DNA of 64,000 nucleotides, taken from the NCBI RefSeq assembly GCF_000195595.1, contig NZ_GL882573.1:102973-166972 (forward strand), read 5' to 3'. Below the pieces are notes generated by a model. It was not told the DNA's origin. It saw only the letters and a list, made by a program, of their open reading frames with translations, and did not search any database. This document shows, piece after piece, positions 22,971-32,634 of this stretch. Each line of letters begins with the position of its first letter. Positions within the stretch are counted from its first letter, which is position 1. Source of the stretch: Actinomyces sp. oral taxon 170 str. F0386 (GTDB lineage: Bacteria; Actinomycetota; Actinomycetes; Actinomycetales; Actinomycetaceae). Made by a program: the position numbers and the translations under genes.

Positions 22971-24005
22971 ATGACCGCCACGGTCCGCCGAAGCGGCTTC
23001 ACCATCCCCCTGTCCCTCGTTGTCCTCACCTCGACCGCCATGCTCCTGGCCGGTTGTCAGTCAGGTGGTGCCTCCAACGCCAACCAGCAGGGCACCGCGG
23101 GCTCGTCGTCCGCGAAGGCGCAGTCGACGGCCAGCGCCAAGCCCACATCCGGGCAGAAGTCCGGCAACGCCTCCCCCCGTATCCCGAGCCCCACGGGGAA
23201 GGGCTCCGGCGAGTCGGCCGCGCCGCAGTCCTCCTCCGGTTCAGGCGCCCGTCCCTCGAGCCCGCGTGCCAGTGAGCCCCGGCCCGCCGCCAGCGGGAAT
23301 GGTGCCAGCAAGGCCGCCACCCCCGGCAAGACCGACTCCCCGAACCAGCACAACGGTGGGGCCTCCAAGTCTCCGGAGGCGAGTACGAGTAGCAGCGCGA
23401 GCCAGTCCAGTGGGCCCCAGGCCGAGGCTGGTCAGCAGGCGCGGACTGCGGCGCCCGAGGCTCAGGCTGTGCCCGCGCCGGCCCCGGCAGCCCCTGCGCC
23501 CACGGACAACGCTGACGGCTCCGGTGGCAGTGCCGACAAGACCATGTCCGCGCCGGCACCCACCGAGCCCGCAGCGCCCGCCGAGCCACAGGCCGGTCAG
23601 GCCACCTCCTTCGTCGCGGACAACCTCGTCACGGAGAAGACGGCCATGATCGTCTCGCCGTCGGGCAACATCGGCTGCGACCTGTCCGCCCACTTCGCGG
23701 GTTGCGGCGTGCTGTCCTACCGTTCCGACGGCACCTTCGGTCAGGATGCGATGGGCTCGCCCAACTGGTGGTTCGATCTCAGTAGCGGTGCAACGCCTCA
23801 GCTCGGCGGCCGCGGTGAGGGTGCCTTCTCCCTCGATGAGGCCTTCCGCGGCCCCGGATCCTCCTCGCCCCAGGTGGTCGAGTACGGCCAGTCCGTCACC
23901 TTCGGCTCCTGGGTGTGCAGCTCCGAGGAGACCGGCATGACCTGCCGCAACACCGAGACCGGCCACGGCGTCTTCCTCAGCTCCGCGCGCTACGAGACGT
24001 TCTGA
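22971..24005 (+). CDS. Lipoprotein with long disordered linker and DUF6636-like domain
   Basis: 344 residues. The signal peptide ends in LLAGC with Cys29 as lipid attachment site. Residues ~30-210 are a Ser/Ala/Gly/Pro-rich linker that would span the cell wall. The final ~120 residues form a small cysteine-rich domain: SPSGNIGCDLSAHFAGCGVLSYRSD, VTFGSWVCSSEETGMTCRNTETGHGVFLSSARYETF. The closing motif matches the actinobacterial DUF6636-type domain, with two likely disulphides. It is exposed at the surface and its function is unknown. A strong hairpin lies 28 bases downstream. Confidence 0.82.
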   Translation: MTATVRRSGFTIPLSLVVLTSTAMLLAGCQSGGASNANQQGTAGSSSAKAQSTASAKPTSGQKSGNASPRIPSPTGKGSGESAAPQSSSGSGARPSSPRASEPRPAASGNGASKAATPGKTDSPNQHNGGASKSPEASTSSSASQSSGPQAEAGQQARTAAPEAQAVPAPAPAAPAPTDNADGSGGSADKTMSAPAPTEPAAPAEPQAGQATSFVADNLVTEKTAMIVSPSGNIGCDLSAHFAGCGVLSYRSDGTFGQDAMGSPNWWFDLSSGATPQLGGRGEGAFSLDEAFRGPGSSSPQVVEYGQSVTFGSWVCSSEETGMTCRNTETGHGVFLSSARYETF

Positions 24006-24033
24006 GCCGAACCTGACTGTATTCCGATCGCGT

Positions 24034-24070
24034 GCATGTTCGCCCCGGTTCCCAACCGGGGCGAACATGC
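24034..24070 (+). terminator. Perfect 17-bp hairpin terminator
   Basis: GCATGTTCGCCCCGGTT (24034-24050) pairs completely with 24054-24070 around a three-base CCC loop. It ends just before the next gene and is best explained as the terminator of the lipoprotein gene, although no T-tract follows. Confidence 0.85.
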
Positions 24071-24095
24071 TTCCATGTCCAGAAAGAAGACCCCT

Positions 24096-24845
24096 GTGTC
24101 CGAGTCTCTTGAAGCTCCTGGCGCGTCGAGCGGTACTGGCCACTACGGCTACATGCCCCCGGCGCCGGGCTTCGACGGGGCCTACGGCTACCAGCAGCCA
24201 CCCGTTTCCATGGTCCCCGCGCAGCCTCCGGTGCCGCGGATCGAGGTGGGCGATGCCTTGAAGTGGGCCTGGGCCAAGACCTTCGCCAATCCCCTCATCA
24301 TCGCCTGGTTCCCGCTGAGCCTTCTGGCAGTGGCGCTGGTGGTGTCCGGACTCGTCAGCGTGGTCGGTGAGGACAATGGCGCGCTCATTGCCGCGATCGG
24401 GATTCCGATGGCGCTGCTCTGGGGGCTGGTGGTGGTGCTGGGTCTCTATACCGCCGCGCTTCGGATCGCCCGCGGGGAGAAGGTGACGTTCCGCTCCCTC
24501 GTCGTGCCTCCTCATGGCTTCGACGCGGCTGCCGCGCTCGTGCTCGTCGGTCTTGCGGGCTTCATCGCCTCCCTCTTCCCCCTCGGGGGCCTGGTGGTCG
24601 GCTACTTCTGCTGGGTGGCGGTGGTCGTGGTCATGAACGAGGGATGCTCCTGCTTCAAGGCGATTGGTCGCTCATACCGTCTCATGAGGCAAGGCGGTAA
24701 CGCGCCGCTGCTGGCGCTCACCATCATCCCCGTCTACTTCGGCGGGCTGCTGACCGTCATAGGGCTGCTCGTGGCCATCCCGATGATCTTCCTCATGACG
24801 GTCTATGTCTACATGCGCATGTCCGGTGGTGACGTAGCGCGTTGA
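24096..24845 (+). CDS. Integral membrane protein (DUF-like, proline-rich N-terminus)
   Basis: 249 residues from a GTG at 24096, which has AGAAAGAAG upstream; an ATG at 24075 would add seven residues but sits five bases after a terminator hairpin. About 50 Pro/Tyr/Gly-rich residues precede five or six membrane segments. The pattern DALKWAWAKTFANPLIIAWFPLSLLAVAL and NEGCSCFKAIGRSYRLMRQGGNA is like that of small actinobacterial membrane proteins related to the glycerophosphodiesterase membrane domain. No function can be assigned. It converges on the TetR gene. Confidence 0.72.
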   Translation: MSESLEAPGASSGTGHYGYMPPAPGFDGAYGYQQPPVSMVPAQPPVPRIEVGDALKWAWAKTFANPLIIAWFPLSLLAVALVVSGLVSVVGEDNGALIAAIGIPMALLWGLVVVLGLYTAALRIARGEKVTFRSLVVPPHGFDAAAALVLVGLAGFIASLFPLGGLVVGYFCWVAVVVVMNEGCSCFKAIGRSYRLMRQGGNAPLLALTIIPVYFGGLLTVIGLLVAIPMIFLMTVYVYMRMSGGDVAR

Positions 24846-24911
24846 CTGTGGTGGCCGGGCTGACTGGGGTGATCACACTGACGGTAGCCGCTGCGCCTCG
24901 GTCCGGGTGGC

Positions 24912-25622
24912 TCACCTGGGGCGCAGCGGGCCGGTGAGGTAGTGCTGGATCGTCGGCCCGACGACCTCCACCAGATGGTCGACGCCGGCGCTTGCGACGG
25001 GTTCCAGGCGCAGCACGTAGCGGATCATGGCCAGTCCCACCAGCTGGGACCCGGCCAGGGTGGCCCTCTCTCGTGCCGATATCCCCGACAGACCCGACTG
25101 CTTGAGGGCCTCGGCCATGGGTGTGGCGATCTGCTCGGTCGCGTAGCTCTGGATCGCCTCCGGGGAGCTGACGTCCGTGGCCATCCACCGCAGCAAGGTG
25201 CGGAAGGTCGCCCCGCCGGCGGCATCGTCCCAGGCGGTCAGTGACAGCCTCACCAGGCGGGGGCCGGCTGAGCGCAGGTCCCCGCTCACGGCGGCCGCGA
25301 TCTCCTCGCTCGCCCGTACCCTCAGGTTGACGGCCGCCCCGAACAGATCGCCCTTGGAACCGAAGTAGTACGACACGAGTGCCGGGTCCACCCCGGCCGT
25401 GCGGGCCACTGCCCGGATCGTCGTGCTCTCGTAGCCCTGGGCCAGGAACGACTCGCGCGCGGCGGTCAGGATCGCCTCCCGCGTGGAGGGTGTCTGGGTG
25501 CTGCCGGTCGTCGGTCGACGGCGGGGTCCTCGGCGTCGTGTGTGACCAGGGCGGGGGTGATCGAGCCTCACCTCCTCGGGCGAGGCGCTCGGCTGCGGAG
25601 CGCTGAGGGCGTCATTGGTCAC
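24912..25622 (-). CDS. TetR-family transcriptional regulator
   Basis: 236 residues. A disordered basic N-terminus of ~45 residues precedes the HTH: TREAILTAARESFLAQGYESTTIRAVARTAGVDPALVSYYFGSKGDLF (about 47-94). The ligand-binding part contains FRTLLRWMATD and matches the common actinobacterial TetR C-terminal group. The GTG start has TAATCT ending six bases upstream. It is divergent from the CoA-dehydratase activase gene across a 360-base region and is a candidate regulator of that gene or of itself. Confidence 0.9.
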   Translation of the reverse strand: MTNDALSAPQPSASPEEVRLDHPRPGHTRRRGPRRRPTTGSTQTPSTREAILTAARESFLAQGYESTTIRAVARTAGVDPALVSYYFGSKGDLFGAAVNLRVRASEEIAAAVSGDLRSAGPRLVRLSLTAWDDAAGGATFRTLLRWMATDVSSPEAIQSYATEQIATPMAEALKQSGLSGISARERATLAGSQLVGLAMIRYVLRLEPVASAGVDHLVEVVGPTIQHYLTGPLRPR

Positions 25623-25982
25623 TCCAGGAGATTACGAGTGTCGCTGCTGCCCGTGGTGACCAGCCCTGCAGAAACCGGAGAAGTTCCGGGAGAACACAGC
25701 ACTTGCTCGGGGTCAGCGAACCTGAGAGGGTGTGACGGTCGCCCTATTTTTAGGGAAGTCTATCGGTGCGATATTCAACGTTGTTCAGATTCTCGGAGTG
25801 GGCGTCACATAACCGCAGGGGCTTCTGGCCGTCATTGCGCCAAGAAGTCGAGGCGGCGGAGGGTGGGTCGCACGGTCATTTCAACACCGTTGAGACTGAT
25901 GGTTCGCCTCGATACGGTGGGGTCCAGCCCACATCGTCGTCGGCTCACAGGGGGTCGGCGTAGGCGCGCGCCGAGGTGAAGC
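25623..25982. promoter_or_regulatory. Divergent promoter region of TetR and activase genes
   Basis: 360 bases. The TetR gene has TAATCT on the minus strand (plus positions 25629-25634), six bases from its GTG. The activase gene has a good plus-strand promoter: TTGAGA at 25890-25895, a 17-base spacer, TACGGT at 25913-25918. Two dyads could be regulator sites: CAACGTTG near 25777-25784, and CAAC-ACC-GTTG at 25882-25892 overlapping the -35 box. Parts of this stretch are AT-richer than average. Confidence 0.5.
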
Positions 25983-28900
25983 ATGTCCGTTCCCGATCCT
26001 GTCTCCATCTCGCGGAGGTCTGCCTCCTCCGCGACCACGGGGCCGGCTGCGCAGCCGGTAGACCCGGGCTGTGGCGGTCGTGCCCCGGCAGGCGGCACCA
26101 CGGTCCTGCGGATGGGGCTGGACGTCGGCTCGACCACCATCAAGCTGGTCCTTCTCCCCGAGCGTCTGCCCGAGGCGCCTGCGGGTGCCCGGCCCGACCC
26201 GATGTCGGGGAGTCCGGTGTCGCCGGTGTTTGCTGAGTACCGGCGCCACAACGCGGACGTGCGCGGTGAGCTGACCCGGCTGCTGGGCGAGGTCGCTCGG
26301 GCCTATCCGGGCGCCGTCGTGCGCGGGGCGGTCACCGGCAGTGCCGGGCTGTCCCTGGCCACGCTCATGGGTCTGCCCTTCGTCCAGGAGGTCATTGCCG
26401 AGACCGAGACGGTGCGCGTATGCGATCCGCAGGCCGACGTCGTCATCGAGCTCGGTGGTGAGGACGCCAAGATCACCTACCTCCATCCCACCCCCGAGCA
26501 GCGCATGAACGGCACCTGTGCGGGCGGTACCGGTGCCTTCATCGACCAGATGGCCCAGCTCCTTCACACCGATGCCGCCGGTCTGGACGACCTGGCCTCG
26601 CGCTACGCGACGCTCTACCCCATCGCCTCGCGCTGCGGTGTCTTCGCCAAGTCCGACATCCAGCCGCTCATCAACCAGGGAGCCGCGGGGGAGGACCTGG
26701 CCGCCTCCGTCCTTCAGGCCGTCGTCACCCAGACCATTGCGGGCCTGGCCTGCGGGCGCCCCATCCGCGGCCACGTCATGTTCCTGGGTGGGCCGTTGCA
26801 CTTCCTGCCCCAGCTGCGCGCCGCCTTCGAGCGGACCCTGGCGGACCAGGTCGACTCCTTCACATGCCCCGACAACGCCCAGCTCTACGTCGCCATCGGC
26901 GCCGCCCTGCTCTCCTCGGGCGAGCCGACGCCGATCTCGGAGCTGTCCACCCGCCTGGCCACTCGCAAGGCCCTGTCCCTGGGGACCTCCCGGATGCGCC
27001 CGCTGTTCAAGGACACCGCTGAGTTGGAGGCCTTCCGCGAGCGTCACGCCCGCGCGCACATCGAGCGGGCCCACTGGCCGGTTCCCGACGAGCCTGCTGA
27101 GAAAGAGCCGGGCGGCCAGGATGACGAGCTCGACGATGAGGCCCCCGGTGCGTCGTCGGCGTCGGGCGGAGAGTTCCGGGACGGTGACTGCTTCCTGGGG
27201 ATCGACGCCGGCTCGACGACGATCAAGGCCGTCGTCCTGGACGGGCGCGGGCGCATCGTGTGGGAGCACTACGCCGGCAACGAGGGCGATCCGGTGACGG
27301 CCGCCGTGGAGATCCTGCGCCGCATCCATCGAGAGATGCCCGGTGGCGTGCGGATCGTGCGCTCCTGCGTCACCGGCTACGGGGAGTCCCTGGTCAAGGC
27401 GGCGCTGCGCATCGACGAGGGCGTCGTCGAGACGATGGCGCACTACCGGGCGGCGGCCTACCTCAACCCCGGGGTCACCTCGGTCATCGACATCGGCGGC
27501 CAGGACATGAAGTACCTGCGCATCAAGGGCGACGCCATCGACTCCATCAGCGTCAATGAGGCCTGCTCGGCCGGCTGCGGCTCCTTCCTGCAGACCTTCG
27601 CCCGGTCGATGGGGCTGGAGATCGGTGAGTTCGCCGAGGCCGCCCTGCACGCCGAGCGGCCGGTGGACCTGGGCAGCCGCTGCACCGTGTTCATGAACTC
27701 CTCGGTCAAGCAGGCCCAGCGTGAGTCGGCCACCGTGGGGGAGATCAGTGCGGGCCTGTCCTACTCGGTGGTGCGCAACGCCCTGTACAAGGTCATCAAG
27801 CTCAAGGACGCCGACCAGCTCGGCGAGCGGGTCTCGGTCCAGGGCGGCACCTTCCTCAATGACGCGGTGCTGCGGGCCTTCGAGCTGCTCACCGGCCGGG
27901 AGGTGGTGCGTCCCGACGTCGCCGGCCTCATGGGCTGCTTCGGCGCGGCCCTGAGCGCCCGGGCCACCTACGACGGCGTGCCCTCCGGTCTCATGAGCCT
28001 GGGTGAGCTCTCCCGCTTCAGCCTGACCACGGAGACCGCCACCTGCAAGCTGTGCCAGAACCACTGCCAGCTGACCATCACCACCTTCAACGACGGACAG
28101 CGCCACATCTCCGGCAACCGTTGCGAGCGGGGCGCCACCCAGGAGCGGCGCGCCACCAAGTCCGACCTGCCCAACCTCTACGACTACAAGTACAAGCGGG
28201 CCTTCTCCTACCGGCGCCTGCTCAAGGGTGCGGCCACGCGCGGCGACATCGGCATCCCCAGGGTGCTGGGCATGTACGAGAACTACCCCCTGTGGTTCAC
28301 GGTGCTCACCTCACTGGGCTTCCGCGTCATGATCTCGGGGCGCTCCAGCCACGAGCTCTTCGAGTCCGGCATGGACACGATCCCCTCGGAGAACGTCTGC
28401 TACCCCGCCAAGCTCGCCCACGGGCACATCGAGGCCCTCATCGCCAAGGGCATCAGGACGATCTGGTTCCCCTGCGTCTTCTACGAGCGCGAGCTGGTCA
28501 AGGGCACCGCCGACCACTTCAACTGCCCGATCGTGGCCACCTACCCCGAGGTCATCCGCAACAACGTCGACGCCGTGCGCGACGGGCAGCAGGAAGGGCC
28601 CGACGGTGCTGAAGAGGTCTCCGGAGGCTCGGGCGTGCGCATGCTCTCCCCCTTCCTCAACCTGGCCGACCCCGCGACGCTCGCCGAGCGGCTCGTCGAG
28701 GTCTTCGCCGACTGGGACGTCACCCTGCCCGAGGCCCGCCGGGCCGTGGCCGCCGGCTTCGCCGAGGACGCCGCCTTCAAGGCCGACGTGCGCGCCGAGG
28801 GCCGCCGCGCCCTGAGGTGGATGGAGGACAACGACCGCAAGGGAATCGTCCTGGCCGGACGGCCCTACCACATCGACCCCGAGATCAACCACGGCGTCCC

Positions 28901-31310
28901 CGACGTCATCAACACCCTGGGACTGGCCGTCCTGTCCGAGGACTCCCTCCTGCCCGAGCCCGACACCGCAGCCACCGAGGCGCCGGAACCGGGCGTCTCC
29001 GAGGCCGGCACCGGGCCGGTCGTCGGCGGATCCGACGTCGCGACCACCACGACCGCAGGGCGGGCCGGGAAGCCCGGGACCTCCGAGGAGACCGGGGATG
29101 CCGGTAAGGCCGGCAGGCCCGGGGAGGCCGAGCCGGGAGGGCGTCCCGCCAGGCCGGCCAGGCCCAAGAAGCCCAGGAAGACCGACTGGGCCGCCATCGC
29201 CCGCCAGGCCGGCTCGTCACCCGGTACGGACCAGGCCCCCGACCCCGGCGACGGCGCCGAGCACGCCGTCGCCACCGGGGCGCTCAGCCGGGCCGTGGCC
29301 GCGCTGCGCCGCCGGGTGGACGAATTCCGTCCCGACCCGCAGGCGCCCGCCGACTGGTCCGACGTCACCGGCGTCGGCCTGCCCACGCCCAAGCCCGTGG
29401 CCACCCAGGGCGTCACCGGGCGCCTGCGGGTGCGCGACCAGTGGGCCTACCACTCACGCCTCTACCAGGCCGCCGAGCTCGTCACCACCCGCGACGACCT
29501 CGAGCTCGTCCAGCTCAACTCCTTCGGCTGCGGCGTCGACGCCCTGACCACCGACCAGGTCCAGGAGATCCTGGAGTCCGCCGGAGGGGTCTACACGAGC
29601 CTCAAGATCGACGAGGTCTCCAACCTCGGCGCCGCCACCATCCGCCTGCGCTCCCTGGCCGCCGCCTCCCAGGCCCGCGCCGCGGAGAAGACGGCTCACG
29701 CCGAGGAGGCCGTCAGGGAGGCTGGCGACGAGGCCGACGGCACTGTCGACGACACCGTCGAGATCGACACGACCGCTCCCGCCGAAAGATCTACTGCGAT
29801 GACTGGCCGGGCTGCTGAGGAGACGGCCGACCGGAGCGAGGCGAGCGGCGCCGTCGGAGGGCGGGAGCTGCCGGGGGCCACCGGCCCGGTCTTCACCGAG
29901 GCCATGCGCGCCACCCACACCATTCTCATGCCCCAGATGAGCCCCGTGCACTTCCGGCCCCTCGAGCCGCTCATGCAGCGCCTTGGCTACAAGGTCGAGC
30001 TGCTGGAGTCCGCCACCCGTGACGACCTCGAGGTGGGCCTGCGCTACGTCAACAACGACGCCTGCTTCCCCGCCATCATGGTCATCGGCCAGCTCATCGG
30101 CGCCTTCACCGACGGCAGCCACGACCCGGACTCCTGCGTCGTGGCCATCTCCCAGACCGGCGGCATCTGCCGGGCCACCAACTACGCCGCCATGCTGCGC
30201 AAGGGCCTGCGCGAGGCCGGTTACCCGCAGGTGCCGGTCGTGGCGATCTCCCTGCAGGGCATCGAGTCCAACCCGGGCTTCGAGCTGACTGCCACTATGG
30301 GACTCAAGATGCTCCAGGGCATCATCATCGGCGACACCCTCAACACCTGCCTGCTGCGGGTGCGCCCCTACGAGGTGGTCGAAGGCTCCACCCAGGAGCT
30401 CGTCGATCGCTGGAACCGCATCATCGCCGAGTACTTCGAGCACAAGGGCCGCTGCCCCACCTGGGGCGGGCGCATCGGCTACCGCCGCCTCCTGCGCGAG
30501 ATGGTCCGCGAGTTCAACGACCTTCCCCGGCGCGATGAGCCCCGGCGCCCGCGCGTCGGCGTCGTCGGCGAGATCCTGGTGAAGTTCCAGCCCGACGCCA
30601 ACAACCACGTCATCGACGTCATTGAGGCCGAGGGCTGCGAGGCGGCCGTCCCCGGGCTCCTGCCCTTCTTCCTGTCCGGGCTGGTGACCGCCCAGTGGGA
30701 GGCGGACGCCTACGGCATCGGCAAGGAGGGTGTGGCCAAGAAGAAGGCGGCCGTGTGGTTCATCGAGCAGCTCCAGGCCCCGGCCCGCGCCGCCCTGCGC
30801 GCCGCCGGCGGCACCTTCGATATCGAGCCCTCCACGGTCGAGCTGGCCCGCAAGGCCTCGACGGTGCTCTCCCTGGGCAACCAGGCCGGGGAGGGCTGGC
30901 TGCTCACCGGCGAGATGATCGAGCTCATCGAGCACGGCGTGCCCAACATCGTGTGCTGCCAGCCCTTCGCCTGCCTGCCCAACCACGTGGTGGGCAAGGG
31001 CATGTTCCGCGAGGTCCGACGCCGCTACCCCCAGGCCAATATCGTGGCCATCGACTACGACCCCGGCGCCAGCGAGGTCAACCAGCTCAACCGCATCAAG
31101 CTCATGATCTCCACCGCCCTCATGGCGCAGGAGAGCACTGGGGCCGATGCCTCAGTGGTCGGAGGCGAGCAGCAGACCCACGTGACCGGTCGCGCTGTAG
31201 GTGAGGAGCTGCTGGCGGGACTCGGGCCGGCGGGCGACGGGACACCGTCGTCCCCGGATGTTGCCGGGGCGGAACGCCGCCGTCAACGGAGCTGGGCCCG
31301 CAGCCGCTGA
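25983..31310 (+). CDS. 2-hydroxyacyl-CoA dehydratase activase-type protein (BadF/DUF2229)
   Basis: 1775 residues, from an ATG with GAGGTGAA upstream. Two BadF/BcrA-type ATPase domains of the ASKHA fold lie in tandem: DVGSTTIK at ~47, and DAGSTTIKAVVLD at ~407. Each carries cysteines expected to hold a bridging [4Fe-4S] cluster (NGTCAGGTGAF at ~177; NEACSAGCGSF at ~526). A DUF2229 activase domain follows (residues ~660-975), then a C-terminal region with HgdB-like sequence. Two low-complexity inserts (~990-1100 and ~1235-1300) explain the length, since relatives are usually ~1400-1500. No separate dehydratase subunits lie nearby. The substrate is unknown; oxygen sensitivity is expected. Confidence 0.85.
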   Translation: MSVPDPVSISRRSASSATTGPAAQPVDPGCGGRAPAGGTTVLRMGLDVGSTTIKLVLLPERLPEAPAGARPDPMSGSPVSPVFAEYRRHNADVRGELTRLLGEVARAYPGAVVRGAVTGSAGLSLATLMGLPFVQEVIAETETVRVCDPQADVVIELGGEDAKITYLHPTPEQRMNGTCAGGTGAFIDQMAQLLHTDAAGLDDLASRYATLYPIASRCGVFAKSDIQPLINQGAAGEDLAASVLQAVVTQTIAGLACGRPIRGHVMFLGGPLHFLPQLRAAFERTLADQVDSFTCPDNAQLYVAIGAALLSSGEPTPISELSTRLATRKALSLGTSRMRPLFKDTAELEAFRERHARAHIERAHWPVPDEPAEKEPGGQDDELDDEAPGASSASGGEFRDGDCFLGIDAGSTTIKAVVLDGRGRIVWEHYAGNEGDPVTAAVEILRRIHREMPGGVRIVRSCVTGYGESLVKAALRIDEGVVETMAHYRAAAYLNPGVTSVIDIGGQDMKYLRIKGDAIDSISVNEACSAGCGSFLQTFARSMGLEIGEFAEAALHAERPVDLGSRCTVFMNSSVKQAQRESATVGEISAGLSYSVVRNALYKVIKLKDADQLGERVSVQGGTFLNDAVLRAFELLTGREVVRPDVAGLMGCFGAALSARATYDGVPSGLMSLGELSRFSLTTETATCKLCQNHCQLTITTFNDGQRHISGNRCERGATQERRATKSDLPNLYDYKYKRAFSYRRLLKGAATRGDIGIPRVLGMYENYPLWFTVLTSLGFRVMISGRSSHELFESGMDTIPSENVCYPAKLAHGHIEALIAKGIRTIWFPCVFYERELVKGTADHFNCPIVATYPEVIRNNVDAVRDGQQEGPDGAEEVSGGSGVRMLSPFLNLADPATLAERLVEVFADWDVTLPEARRAVAAGFAEDAAFKADVRAEGRRALRWMEDNDRKGIVLAGRPYHIDPEINHGVPDVINTLGLAVLSEDSLLPEPDTAATEAPEPGVSEAGTGPVVGGSDVATTTTAGRAGKPGTSEETGDAGKAGRPGEAEPGGRPARPARPKKPRKTDWAAIARQAGSSPGTDQAPDPGDGAEHAVATGALSRAVAALRRRVDEFRPDPQAPADWSDVTGVGLPTPKPVATQGVTGRLRVRDQWAYHSRLYQAAELVTTRDDLELVQLNSFGCGVDALTTDQVQEILESAGGVYTSLKIDEVSNLGAATIRLRSLAAASQARAAEKTAHAEEAVREAGDEADGTVDDTVEIDTTAPAERSTAMTGRAAEETADRSEASGAVGGRELPGATGPVFTEAMRATHTILMPQMSPVHFRPLEPLMQRLGYKVELLESATRDDLEVGLRYVNNDACFPAIMVIGQLIGAFTDGSHDPDSCVVAISQTGGICRATNYAAMLRKGLREAGYPQVPVVAISLQGIESNPGFELTATMGLKMLQGIIIGDTLNTCLLRVRPYEVVEGSTQELVDRWNRIIAEYFEHKGRCPTWGGRIGYRRLLREMVREFNDLPRRDEPRRPRVGVVGEILVKFQPDANNHVIDVIEAEGCEAAVPGLLPFFLSGLVTAQWEADAYGIGKEGVAKKKAAVWFIEQLQAPARAALRAAGGTFDIEPSTVELARKASTVLSLGNQAGEGWLLTGEMIELIEHGVPNIVCCQPFACLPNHVVGKGMFREVRRRYPQANIVAIDYDPGASEVNQLNRIKLMISTALMAQESTGADASVVGGEQQTHVTGRAVGEELLAGLGPAGDGTPSSPDVAGAERRRQRSWARSR

Positions 31311-31324
31311 GGGAACCGGTGGGG

Positions 31325-31795
31325 CTACTTCTTGGAGTCCTTGGCCGAGCCCTTGACCTGTGACTTGTCCCCCTGGGCGACGACGCAGCTGATCTTGCGG
31401 TCGCCCGTGGCCCAGGTGTCGTCGCTGGGGGAGAGGTACTCGATCTGGTAGCTGGAGCTGCCGGCGTCGACCCCGACGTACTTGGTGAAGTCCTCGCCCT
31501 GGCAGAAGCCCTGTCCCAGGGACTTGATCGAGTCCGCGCTGGGGAGCTTGTCGACGTCCTTGGGGAAGGTGGTCTGTGCGACGACCTCGTAGGTGTGGGC
31601 CTTGGCGCAGTCCACCACGGTGACCTCGCCGACGGGGTGGTCCCCACCGGCCTTGTCACTCACGGTGTTGTAGCACTTTCCGACCTCGAGGTCCTTGGTG
31701 GCGGTAGTGGTGCCCGAGGAGAACAGGCTGCAGGAGGACAGCCCCATGGTGAGGGCGGCGACTGGGAGAGCAAGGAGCGTGGTCAGGGTGCGCAT
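31325..31795 (-). CDS. Septum formation-domain lipoprotein 1
   Basis: 156 residues. A signal peptide ends in GLSSC with Cys22 as lipid site. The extracellular part has the actinobacterial septum-formation (Septum_form) pattern: LEVGKCYNTVSD, VTVVDCAKAHTYEVVAQTTFP, two further cysteines and DTWATGDRKISCVVAQGD. Four conserved cysteines suggest two disulphides. The ATG at 31795 is chosen over the longer frame because it begins the signal peptide; TACGGT lies seven bases upstream, consistent with a leaderless mRNA. It is the last of three tandem homologues. Confidence 0.85.
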   Translation of the reverse strand: MRTLTTLLALPVAALTMGLSSCSLFSSGTTTATKDLEVGKCYNTVSDKAGGDHPVGEVTVVDCAKAHTYEVVAQTTFPKDVDKLPSADSIKSLGQGFCQGEDFTKYVGVDAGSSSYQIEYLSPSDDTWATGDRKISCVVAQGDKSQVKGSAKDSKK

Positions 31796-31875
31796 GTACC
31801 GAACCGTAACAGTCGGAATGGCGGGATTGTGCCGGTTTTCCGAGGGGTTCTGGTCGCAGGTGGGGAGGCTGCTGA

Positions 31876-31955
31876 AAAAATCTGGGATAAGGACCGGGTG
31901 GCGACATGAGACGGAGAGACGGAGAGTCACCACCCGGCCGGAGTGGGTGCAGGTC
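31876..31955 (-). repeat. Duplicated ~80-bp intergenic block with terminator, copy 1
   Basis: Nearly identical to 32804-32888. It contains a hairpin CCGGGTGGCGAC / GTCACCACCCGG (31894-31905, 31926-31937, one mismatch). On the minus strand a TTTTTT run follows about 15 bases later. It lies downstream of lipoprotein 2 and upstream of lipoprotein 1, so it is probably the terminator of lipoprotein 2, carried along when the gene duplicated. Confidence 0.85.
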
Positions 31956-32049
31956 GATGAGTGCCTGAAAAGTCAAGAGTTGAGCCGATATCGTCGCGCG
32001 GTGGACCCTCTTCTGGATGACTCCTCGAATCCTGCTTGATAGGGCTGCG

Positions 32050-32634
32050 CTAGGAGTCTTTGGCGGATTTGTTCAGTGGGTTGTCATCCGGAGCCTGCAG
32101 GAAGCAGGTAAGCGTGTGGTCACCTTGGTCCCAGCTGGACTGGTTGGGGTTCAGTGAGCCGGCCCTGTACCCGGCGGCCTGCTTGGTGGAACCGACATAG
32201 GTCTCAAGTACGGGCTGGCATGTGTCAACGATTGCTTGCGGGGCTGTCGCTTCGGAGAGGCTGGTGGCGGTGGACTCGGCCTCCCCGACGATCTCGAACT
32301 GGTGAGGTGCTGTGCAATCGACGACCGTGGCCTTCGCGGTGCTCTGTCCCCCGTCGGTGGACTCAGGGCCCATCTTGGACAAGCAGTCACCGGTCTTAAG
32401 ATCGTGGATGCTCACGGTTCTGGCGTTGTCTGCTCCGCTGCTGGAACCGGCCGAGGCGCCATCGGAGTTGTTCCGAGTGGCCTTGTCCGTCGAGGATGCT
32501 GATGAGCCTGCGGTGCTCGACGGCGAGGAGCCCGTGGATGCGGTGGTCGCCGTCTCCTTGCCGCAGGCGCTGAGGCTGAGCGCGAGCAGGAGGGCGGAGG
32601 GAAGTGCGATAAGAGCAGAAGTCTTCAGGCGCAT
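32050..32634 (-). CDS. Septum formation-domain lipoprotein 2
   Basis: 194 residues. The signal peptide MRLKTSALIALPSALLLALS ends in LSAC with Cys24. A Ser/Thr-rich linker (~25-75) leads to the domain: LKTGDCLSKMGPES, ATVVDCTAPHQFEIVGEAES, then SWDQGDHTLTCFLQAPDDNPLNKSAKDS. It is more similar to lipoprotein 3 than to lipoprotein 1: shared signal peptide, linker type and C-terminal motif. The longer upstream frame is rejected because the signal peptide starts at 32634. It probably acts at the cell surface. Confidence 0.87.
   Translation of the reverse strand: MRLKTSALIALPSALLLALSLSACGKETATTASTGSSPSSTAGSSASSTDKATRNNSDGASAGSSSGADNARTVSIHDLKTGDCLSKMGPESTDGGQSTAKATVVDCTAPHQFEIVGEAESTATSLSEATAPQAIVDTCQPVLETYVGSTKQAAGYRAGSLNPNQSSWDQGDHTLTCFLQAPDDNPLNKSAKDS

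Noticed and set aside
25881..28106. A 741-codon minus-strand frame opposite the activase gene
   Set aside because: Same antisense shadow effect; the plus strand encodes a well-conserved protein with catalytic motifs here.
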